This document shows positions 58,087-64,000 of a DNA stretch of 64,000 bases, one piece after another. The translations under genes were made by a program, and so were the position numbers. The DNA lies in NCBI RefSeq assembly GCF_022429565.1, contig NZ_CP092487.1:3738001-3802000 (forward strand), written 5' to 3'. Under the pieces are notes generated by a model, which had not been told where the DNA came from, ran no database searches, and saw only the letters and a list, made by a program, of their open reading frames with translations. How positions within the stretch are numbered: the stretch's first letter is position 1; each line of letters opens with the position of its first letter. The stretch is from Lutibacter sp. A64 (GTDB taxonomy: Bacteria > Bacteroidota > Bacteroidia > Flavobacteriales > Flavobacteriaceae).

Positions 58087-58155
58087 ATGACAATTAAATT
58101 TAATATAATGCGTGCTATGATGTGTAGAATTTACACAGAGGATGCTATTGTTTAA
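58087..58155 (+). CDS. Leader peptide 1 (Met/Cys-rich, 22 residues)
   Basis: ATG at 58087 opens a 22-codon frame with the core IMRAMMCRIY. Four of 22 residues are Met, including a Met-Met-Cys run at codons 11-13 (58117-58125). The stop is 26 bases before an intrinsic terminator. The 3' part of the frame carries CAGAGG (58136-58141), complementary to CCTCTG in the 5' arm of that terminator. A ribosome stalled at the Met codons would leave CAGAGG free to pair; one that reaches the stop would cover it. This is the layout of an amino-acid leader attenuator for the metY gene downstream. Confidence 0.7.
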   Translation: MTIKFNIMRAMMCRIYTEDAIV

Positions 58156-58177
58156 AATTTAATAAAACATAAATAAT

Positions 58178-58208
58178 AAAAACCTCTGATGAAAATCAGA
58201 GGTTTTTT
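58178..58208 (+). terminator. Attenuator terminator 1
   Basis: ACCTCTGAT and ATCAGAGGT form a 9-bp stem with a GAAA loop, extended by A-T pairs and followed by six T residues. It lies between two Met-rich small frames and well before metY, so it is an attenuator rather than a gene-end terminator. Confidence 0.85.
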
Positions 58209-58228
58209 ATTTTAAAAACAATTATAAT

Positions 58229-58321
58229 ATGAAAATTACTTTCCAAAATAGAACGTCAAACCAATTTGAAATGTGTATGCGAATGATGCGTAACACAATG
58301 AACTGGTATTGCCTAAAATAA
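58229..58321 (+). CDS. Leader peptide 2 (Met/Cys-rich, 30 residues)
   Basis: ATG at 58229 opens a 30-codon frame whose second half reads EMCMRMMRNTMNWYC. Six of 30 residues are Met and two are Cys, far above average. The stop is 25 bases before a second intrinsic terminator. GGTATTGCC near the end of the frame (58305-58313) can pair, with one mismatch, with GGTAATACC (58358-58366), which spans the end of the 5' arm and the loop of that terminator. No separate promoter is visible, so it lies on the same transcript as leader 1. Confidence 0.68.
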   Translation: MKITFQNRTSNQFEMCMRMMRNTMNWYCLK

Positions 58322-58345
58322 ATGGAAAATAAAATCTAATTAGAT

Positions 58346-58388
58346 AAAAGTCCCTTTGGTAATACCTAGAACCAAAGGGACTTTTTTT
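58346..58388 (+). terminator. Attenuator terminator 2
   Basis: AAAGTCCCTTTGGT and ACCAAAGGGACTTT form a 14-bp stem followed by seven T residues. It ends 39 bases before the metY start codon, so read-through is required for metY expression from the upstream promoter. Confidence 0.88.
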
Positions 58389-58426
58389 ATTAAAAATTAA
58401 AACTAAAAAAATAAAATTATAAGATT

Positions 58427-59707
58427 ATGAGTACTCAAAAAATTTCTACACAAGCATTACACGCAGGACACGATACAACAAAAAATGGAGGCACTAGAGC
58501 AGTTCCAATTTATCAATCAACTTCATATGTTTTTAACAATACAGAGCATGCTGCAAATTTATTTTCATTAAAAGAATTAGGGTTTATTTATGCAAGATTA
58601 AACAATCCAACAAATGATATTTTGCAACAACGTTTAGCAGCAGTTGAAGGAGGAGTTGGAGCTGTTGTATTTGCCTCTGGAACTTCAGCAATTTCAACAG
58701 GATTGTTAACTTTGTTAAAAGCTGGAGATCATATTGTTGCATCAAGTAGTTTATATGGTGGTACCTATACGCTTTTAAATGTTACTTTGCCAAGATTAGG
58801 AATTACAACAACATTTGTAGACGCTTCAAATCCAGATAGTTTTAAAGATGCTGTTCAAGAGAATACGAGAGCGTTTTTTGTAGAATCTTTAGGAAATCCA
58901 AAATTAGATGTTCTAGATTTAGAAGCTATTGCAGCGCATTCAAAAACTGCTGGTGTTCCATTTATTGTAGATAATACGGTTGCAACGCCAGCATTATTAA
59001 ATCCAATTAAACATGGAGCAAATTTGGTAATTCATTCATTGACAAAATATATTGGCGGACAAGGGAATTCTTTAGGAGGTGCAATTATTGATGCTGGAAC
59101 TTTTGATTGGACAAACGGAAAATTTCCTGAATTTACAGAGCCGTCAGCAGGTTACCATGGCTTAGTTTATAGTGAAGCTTTAGGAGCTGCAGCATTTACT
59201 TTTAAATTAATTTTAGAGGGTTTACGTGATTTTGGTGGTGCTTTAAGTCCGTTTAACGCTTTTCAAATTATACAAGGGTTGGAAACTTTACCTGTTCGTA
59301 TTAAACAACACAGTGCAAATGCATTAGAATTAGCAAAATGGTTAGAAAGTAGAGAAGAAGTAGCTTGGGTAAATTATCCAGGTTTAGAAAGTAATAAGTA
59401 CAATACATTGGCTAAAAAATATTTGCCAAAAGGGCAAAGTGGATTGGTTACATTTGGAGTAAAAGGAGGGTTTGAAGCAGCTAAAAAAGTCACAGATGCA
59501 ACTGAAATATTTTCACTACTTGCAAATATTGGAGATACAAAATCATTAATTATACATCCAGCAAGTACAACACATCAACAATTAACAGTTGAGCAACAAG
59601 CAAGTGCAGGTGTTGGTCAAGATCTAATTAGATTATCTGTAGGTCTTGAAGATATTGAAGATTTAAAAGGAGATTTAGAACAGGCTTTCAAAAAAATAGT
59701 AGATTAA
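58427..59707 (+). CDS. metY: O-acetylhomoserine sulfhydrylase (aminocarboxypropyltransferase)
   Basis: The 426-residue PLP enzyme of the Cys/Met metabolism family begins STQALHAGHDTTKNGGTRAVPIYQSTSYVF. ARLNNPTNDILQQRLAAVEGG, FASGTSAISTGLLTLLKAGD and SLTKYIGGQGNSLGG, with the PLP lysine in SLTKY, are present. It makes homocysteine from O-acetylhomoserine and sulfide. Two Met-rich leader peptides with terminators precede it, and the gene for its substrate-producing enzyme follows after a SAM-I riboswitch. Confidence 0.95.
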   Translation: MSTQKISTQALHAGHDTTKNGGTRAVPIYQSTSYVFNNTEHAANLFSLKELGFIYARLNNPTNDILQQRLAAVEGGVGAVVFASGTSAISTGLLTLLKAGDHIVASSSLYGGTYTLLNVTLPRLGITTTFVDASNPDSFKDAVQENTRAFFVESLGNPKLDVLDLEAIAAHSKTAGVPFIVDNTVATPALLNPIKHGANLVIHSLTKYIGGQGNSLGGAIIDAGTFDWTNGKFPEFTEPSAGYHGLVYSEALGAAAFTFKLILEGLRDFGGALSPFNAFQIIQGLETLPVRIKQHSANALELAKWLESREEVAWVNYPGLESNKYNTLAKKYLPKGQSGLVTFGVKGGFEAAKKVTDATEIFSLLANIGDTKSLIIHPASTTHQQLTVEQQASAGVGQDLIRLSVGLEDIEDLKGDLEQAFKKIVD

Positions 59708-59770
59708 ATTTTGTTTGAGAAAAAATTATTGCGTTAATTTGTTGCTTAGTTCATAAGCATATTGACTATT

Positions 59771-59868
59771 GTTATCAAGAAAGGCAGAGGGAATAGACCC
59801 TGTGAAGCCTTAGCAACCCTTTAACTTGTAAAGAAGGTGCTAAATTCTACCCATTTTGGATAGATAAC
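59771..59868 (+). ncRNA. SAM-I (S-box) riboswitch
   Basis: The aptamer is recognisable throughout. P1 pairs GTTATC with GATAAC. AAGAAAGGCAGAGGGA is followed by ACCCTGTGAAGCCTTAGCAA and CCCT, AGAAGGTGCTAAATTC, then TACCC and the closing arm. The GAGGGA, GAAGCC, GCAACC and GGTGCTAAATTC blocks are S-box core elements. It would repress the downstream MetX-AK-HSD fusion when SAM is abundant. A possible weak promoter lies just upstream (near 59711-59741, TTAATTTG). Confidence 0.95.
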
Positions 59869-59873
59869 TAAAC

Positions 59874-59923
59874 CTAATTATTCTCAAAATAATTAGCTGC
59901 AAATTCACATAACAATTTTTTTT
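59874..59923 (+). promoter_or_regulatory. Possible expression platform of the SAM-I riboswitch
   Basis: CTAATTATT and AATAATTAG form a 9-bp hairpin. A run of eight T follows only after 19 further bases (59916-59923), so it is not a standard terminator. It may compete with the aptamer or be a weak terminator. Confidence 0.35.
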
Positions 59924-59949
59924 AAGCAAACTAAAAAGTTTGAAATATA

Positions 59950-60017
59950 TCATATTAAGAGTAATAAAACATTGATGTTTTAGAATGTTAAAACTCGTTT
60001 TGTTATTCTTAATATGA
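59950..60017 (+). repeat. 21-bp inverted repeat between riboswitch and fusion gene
   Basis: TCATATTAAGAGTAATAAAA plus C at 59950-59970 pairs with 59997-60017 over 21 bases with only two G-U pairs, around a 26-base loop. No T run follows. As RNA it would form one long stable stem ending 28 bases before the start codon, where it could affect translation or act as a late terminator-like structure. Confidence 0.7.
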
Positions 60018-60045
60018 TTAAATAAAGTTTAATAAGTAATAATTG

Positions 60046-63000
60046 ATGAAGCAATTGCAACATATAACTCTTTCCAATTTTATTTCTGAAAAAGGATATA
60101 GAAGTGAACAACTTCAACTTTCTTATGAAGTTTTTGGAAAAGAATTGTATTCTGCTCCTATTATTTTAATAAACCATGCTCTAACAGGAAATTCTAATGT
60201 AGCTGGAAAAGGTGGCTGGTGGACAGATTTAGTTGGAGAAAATAAGGTGATAGATACCAATCAATACACTATTTTATCGTTTAATATTCCTGGAAATGGG
60301 TACGATGGTTTTGTAATTGAAAACTATAAAGATTTTGAGGCGAGAGATATAGCAAACATATTTTTATTAGGGCTTGAAAAATTAAAAATACAAGGTCTAT
60401 TTGCATTAATTGGAGGTTCTTTAGGTGGTGGAATTGCTTGGGAAATGGCAGTTATAAGTCCAAAAATTACCGAACATTTAATATTAATTGCTACCGATTG
60501 GAAAGCTACCGATTGGTTAATTGCAAACTGTCAAATTCAAGAACAGTTTCTTGTAAATTCTAGCAATCCAGTACATGATGCACGTATGCATGCAATGCTG
60601 TGTTACAGAACGCCAGAATCTTTTAAAAAGCGTTTTCAACGTTCTAAAAATGAAGCATTGGCCATTTTTAATGTAGAGAGTTGGTTGTTGCACCACGGCA
60701 AGAAATTACAAGAACGCTTTCAATTATCTGCTTATAGATTAATGAATCAATTGCTTAAAACTATTGATGTTACCAAAGGAAGAGATGCACATGTTTTAGA
60801 TTCAATTAAAGCAAATATTCATATTATAGGAGTAGATTCAGATTTGTTTTTTACGGCTGAAGAAAATAAAGAAACACATAAACAATTAGCATTAACAAAC
60901 CCGAATGTTACTTATAACGAAATTAATTCGGTACACGGACACGATGCTTTTTTAATGGAATATAAACAATTAGGGAAAATTATAGAACCAATTTTTAACA
61001 TAAGTTCTAAACATAATAAGATGAAAATAGTAAAATTTGGAGGGAAGTCTTTAGCAAATGGTTTAGGTTTAGAAAGTACCTTAGCTATTATTAAAAATAA
61101 AATTGACAACAACGAAAATATAGCAGTAGTAGTTTCTGCACGTGGTAAAACTACAGATCATTTAGAGTCTATTTTAGAAAAAGCTAAAAATAGTTTGCCT
61201 TATGTAGAAGAATTTGAACAGTTGAAAAATTATCAGTTAGAGGCTGATAATACAGTAGATTTATCTGCAGAATTTCAATTGTTAGAAGAAATTTTTAAAG
61301 GCGTTAATTTACTTGGAGATTACAGTGTAAAAGTTAAAGATCAAGTACTTGCTCAAGGTGAATTAATTTCAGCTAAATTGGTTGCAAATTTATTGAATAA
61401 AAATGGTGTAAAAGCCAATTTTGTAGATACTCGTTTGTTAATTAAAACAAATAATCAGTTTGGAAAAGCACAACCTTTTGAAAATACTTCAGAAGAAAAT
61501 GTTATTGAGTTTTTTAGAAATCAACCAGATGATATTACTCAAATTATTACAGGTTTTATTGGTTCAAATTTACAAGGAGAAACAACAACTTTAGGAAGAA
61601 ATGGTAGTAATTACACAGCTTCTTTAATTGCTAATTTTTTAAATGCACAAGAGTTTCAAAACTATACACATGTTGATGGAATTTATACAGCAAATCCAGA
61701 CTTGGTTGAAAACGCAAAAAAAATTGAAAAATTAAGCTATCAAGAAGCCAATGAAATGGCAAATTTTGGAGCTAATATTTTACATGCAAAAACTATTATT
61801 CCTTTAATTGAGAAAAATATTCCTTTACGAATTTTAAACACCTTTAATGCTAATAATGAAGGAACTTTAATAGGTAAAGAAACAGAACGTGGAGGTATAA
61901 AATCGCTTTCAGTTGAACAAAATGTTGCTTTGGTAAACTTAATAGGTAGAGGATTATTGGGTAAAGTTGGTGTAGATGGTAGAATTTTTGGAGCTTTAGG
62001 TAGAGAAAATATAAGTGTAAGTATTATTTCTCAAGGATCATCAGAACGAGGAATTGGTTTTATTGTAGATGCTAAAAATGGCTATAGAGCTAAAAAAGTA
62101 CTAGAAGAAGAATTTAAAACAGAATTTCAAAGTAAAGATGTAAGTCAGGTTTATGTTACAGAAAATGTTTCGGTAATTTCTATTATAGGTCAAAGTTTAT
62201 ATTCTTTTAATCAGCCATATAGCGCGTTAATTAAAAACCATATAACACCTATACTAATTAACAATACGGTTACTGGAGAAAATGTATGTTTGGTTGTAAA
62301 ACAAACAGATTTAAAAAAGGCTGTTAATGTTATTCATGGAGAGATTTTTGGAGTTTCAAAAAATGTAAACATTGCTATTTTTGGGAAAGGTTTAGTTGGA
62401 GGAACGCTTATAAATCAAATTTTAAAGAGCAAAGACAATATTATTAAAAGAAAAAACATCAACTTAAATATTTTTGCTGTAGCAAATTCATCAAAAGTTT
62501 TATTGAATAAAAATGGGGTTTCTACAGATTGGGAAAAAGACTTAGAAAAAAGTGACGTAGAAAACAGTATTCAAAATATTTTAGAATATGCAGAAAAATT
62601 TCATTTAGAAAATTTAATTGCAATTGATAATACCGCTAGTAGCGAGTTTGTTAAACATTATATAGAATTAGTTGAAGACGGTTTCGATTTAATTTCTTCA
62701 AATAAAATTGCAAATACATTAGATTATACTTTTTATAAAGAATTAAGAGAAAAACTAAGTAAAAATAAAAAAACATATTTATACGAAACTAATGTTGGTG
62801 CTGGATTACCATTAATAGATACTATAAAATTATTACATGATTCTGGTGAAAATATAACAGGAATAAGAGGTGTGTTTTCGGGATCGTTAAGTTATTTATT
62901 TAACAATTATTCAGCACAAGATCGTCCGTTTAGTGTAGTTTTAAAAGAAGCTATAGAAAACGGATATACAGAACCAGATCCACGTGAAGATTTATGTGGA

Positions 63001-63435
63001 AACGATGTAGGTAGAAAATTATTGATATTAGCACGTGAATTAGATTTACAAAATGAATTTACAGATGTTAAGATTGAAAATTTAATTCCTGAAGATTTAC
63101 GTGAAGGTTCCGCATCAGAATTTTTAGGTAAACTTGATGAGATGGATGCATATTATCAGGATATTAAAGACAGTCAAAAAGAAGGTCATGTTTTAAGATA
63201 TATTGGAGATTTATCTGGTAATTTACAAGAAGATAAAGGAATTTTAGAAGTAAAATTAATTTCTGTACCTGCAAATAGCGCTTTAGGTCAAATACAAGGA
63301 GCCGATGCCATTTTTGAAGTATTTACAGAATCTTATGGAGAAAAACCTATTGTAATTCAAGGAGCTGGAGCAGGAGCGGCAGTGACAGCACGTGGAGTTT
63401 TTGGTGATGTTTTAAGACTAGCAGAGAAAAATTAA
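60046..63435 (+). CDS. metX-thrA: Trifunctional MetX - aspartokinase - homoserine dehydrogenase fusion
   Basis: The 1129-residue protein holds three enzymes. Residues 1-325 are a MetX-type acyltransferase: NHALTGNSNVAGKGGWW, the nucleophile elbow GGSLGGG (Ser125), and the remaining triad residues Asp266 and His299 (HGHDAFL). An internal ATG at 61021 begins the aspartokinase (residues 326 to about 770, MKIVKFGGKSLANG, TTTLGRNGSNYTASL, two ACT regions). Homoserine dehydrogenase follows (773-1129, IAIFGKGLVGG, SSNKIANTLDY, GLPLIDTIKLL). Together they turn aspartate towards homoserine and O-acylhomoserine. A TTG at 60043 is also in frame, but ATG at 60046 is preferred. A SAM-I riboswitch lies upstream. 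Confidence 0.93.
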   Translation: MKQLQHITLSNFISEKGYRSEQLQLSYEVFGKELYSAPIILINHALTGNSNVAGKGGWWTDLVGENKVIDTNQYTILSFNIPGNGYDGFVIENYKDFEARDIANIFLLGLEKLKIQGLFALIGGSLGGGIAWEMAVISPKITEHLILIATDWKATDWLIANCQIQEQFLVNSSNPVHDARMHAMLCYRTPESFKKRFQRSKNEALAIFNVESWLLHHGKKLQERFQLSAYRLMNQLLKTIDVTKGRDAHVLDSIKANIHIIGVDSDLFFTAEENKETHKQLALTNPNVTYNEINSVHGHDAFLMEYKQLGKIIEPIFNISSKHNKMKIVKFGGKSLANGLGLESTLAIIKNKIDNNENIAVVVSARGKTTDHLESILEKAKNSLPYVEEFEQLKNYQLEADNTVDLSAEFQLLEEIFKGVNLLGDYSVKVKDQVLAQGELISAKLVANLLNKNGVKANFVDTRLLIKTNNQFGKAQPFENTSEENVIEFFRNQPDDITQIITGFIGSNLQGETTTLGRNGSNYTASLIANFLNAQEFQNYTHVDGIYTANPDLVENAKKIEKLSYQEANEMANFGANILHAKTIIPLIEKNIPLRILNTFNANNEGTLIGKETERGGIKSLSVEQNVALVNLIGRGLLGKVGVDGRIFGALGRENISVSIISQGSSERGIGFIVDAKNGYRAKKVLEEEFKTEFQSKDVSQVYVTENVSVISIIGQSLYSFNQPYSALIKNHITPILINNTVTGENVCLVVKQTDLKKAVNVIHGEIFGVSKNVNIAIFGKGLVGGTLINQILKSKDNIIKRKNINLNIFAVANSSKVLLNKNGVSTDWEKDLEKSDVENSIQNILEYAEKFHLENLIAIDNTASSEFVKHYIELVEDGFDLISSNKIANTLDYTFYKELREKLSKNKKTYLYETNVGAGLPLIDTIKLLHDSGENITGIRGVFSGSLSYLFNNYSAQDRPFSVVLKEAIENGYTEPDPREDLCGNDVGRKLLILARELDLQNEFTDVKIENLIPEDLREGSASEFLGKLDEMDAYYQDIKDSQKEGHVLRYIGDLSGNLQEDKGILEVKLISVPANSALGQIQGADAIFEVFTESYGEKPIVIQGAGAGAAVTARGVFGDVLRLAEKN

Positions 63436-63466
63436 TTTGCAAGGTTAAAGTTAAAAGGTAACATCA

Positions 63467-63552
63467 AAAACGCGTTAGCGATAGTAGTGGCATCCTTTTT
63501 TAAAGTGGAACGAAGAAAAAGATATAACGGATAGCGCGACCTGCAAGGAAAC
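63467..63552 (+). repeat. Probable dispersed REP-like element
   Basis: The gap between the fusion gene and the next CDS holds GCGTTAGCGATAGTAGTGGC with ATCCTTTTTT, then AAAAAGATATAACGGATAGC and GCGACC. This two-armed layout, GC-rich ends around a T-run/A-run stem, recalls a repeat found between many flavobacterial genes. The base composition is clearly higher in GC than its surroundings. The identity is from memory and needs a genome-wide check. Confidence 0.5.
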
Positions 63553-63574
63553 GCCCAAAAGAATACTATATTAA

Positions 63575-64000
63575 ATGAGTAAAAAAAAATTTGAAACAGC
63601 AGCAATTAGAACTCAATTAGAACGTTCACAATTTCAGGAACATTCTACACCAATGTATGTAACTTCTAGTTTTGTTTTTGAAGACGCAGAAGATATGAGA
63701 GCTTCTTTTAGTGAAGAAAAAGATAGAAATATTTATTCACGTTTTAGCAATCCAAACACTACGGAATTTGTTGAGAAAGTTGTTACAATGGAAGCTGCTG
63801 AAGATGGTTATGCTTTTGCAACTGGAATGGCTGCTATATATTCTACGTTTGCAGCTTTATTAAGTAGTGGTGATCATATAGTTTCTGCGCGTTCGGTTTT
63901 TGGTTCTACACATACTTTATTTACTAAGTATTTTCCAAAATGGAATATAGAAACGTCATACTTTGATATTAACAATCCTAATGAAATTGAAAGTTTAATA
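63575..64000 (+). CDS. Cys/Met metabolism PLP enzyme, probable O-succinyl/O-acetylhomoserine sulfhydrylase (partial)
   Basis: ATG at 63575 opens a frame that runs off the right edge after 142 codons. AIRTQLERSQFQEHSTPMYVTSSFVF, YSRFSNPNTTEFVEKVVTMEAAE, FATGMAAIYSTFAALLSSGDHIVSARSVFGSTHTLF match the MetZ/MetB family. It is distinct from metY upstream (only general family similarity), so the region encodes two such enzymes. The start is chosen because MSKKKFETAAIRTQ has the usual family length. Confidence 0.85.
   Translation, partial: MSKKKFETAAIRTQLERSQFQEHSTPMYVTSSFVFEDAEDMRASFSEEKDRNIYSRFSNPNTTEFVEKVVTMEAAEDGYAFATGMAAIYSTFAALLSSGDHIVSARSVFGSTHTLFTKYFPKWNIETSYFDINNPNEIESLI

Noticed and set aside
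60043-60045. TTG start for the MetX-AK-HSD fusion
   Set aside because: An ATG directly follows and gives the usual MetX N terminus.

Overview
The window is about two-thirds AT, has a dense gene layout, and carries many markers of the phylum Bacteroidetes, family Flavobacteriaceae. These include type IX secretion proteins (PorP/SprF and a T9SS type B sorting domain), promoters with a TAnnTTTG -7 element, short lipoprotein signals ending in Cys, a BT_3928-type DoxX protein, DUF983, and the order udk - septum initiator - methylmalonyl-CoA mutase. No tRNA, rRNA, CRISPR array, prophage or transposase was seen.

Layout. 1-1463: end of a DUF1599-like gene, a DoxX protein and the fluoride channel CrcB. 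1490-5890: two paralogous P-II/ammonium-transporter cassettes sharing an unusual promoter architecture. 5889-8000: a DUF1684 lipoprotein and a secreted GH5 glucanase. 8013-14858: a glycerophosphodiester/glycerol-3-phosphate module (DeoR-type regulator, glpD, glpT, glpQ, porin). 14883-19859, minus strand: trpB, a degenerate methylmalonyl-CoA mutase pair, a DivIC/FtsB protein, uridine kinase and a 49-residue orphan. 20107-28565: nucleotide-sugar genes (rfbA-C-D-B, two UDP-sugar dehydrogenases, a WlbA/WbpB-type oxidoreductase) and an FAD oxidoreductase. 28546-37675: housekeeping genes plus an acetyltransferase pseudogene with two in-frame stops. 37702-47461, minus strand: a type IX secretion cluster with a 2514-residue repeat adhesin, its PorP/SprF partner, a tail-collar protein and a Tat-exported dioxygenase-fold protein lacking its iron-binding His pair. 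47774-55830: four proteases or envelope proteins. 56014-64000: a methionine/SAM region with metK, metY, a MetX-aspartokinase-homoserine dehydrogenase fusion and a second sulfhydrylase.

The methionine region is the most striking. Three types of cis RNA control seem to sit within 2.6 kb: a SAM-II-like riboswitch before metK, two tandem Met/Cys-rich leader peptides each followed by an intrinsic terminator before metY, and a SAM-I (S-box) riboswitch before the MetX-AK-HSD fusion. The leader peptides look like classical translation-coupled attenuation, which I do not know to be described for methionine genes in Bacteroidetes. The second notable regulatory signal is a repeated inverted motif (ACCC-AT spacer-GGGGGT) that occupies the -33 position before both P-II/amt cassettes, with a second copy about 53 bp upstream.

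All functional calls rest on motif recognition by eye; no alignment or database search was run.
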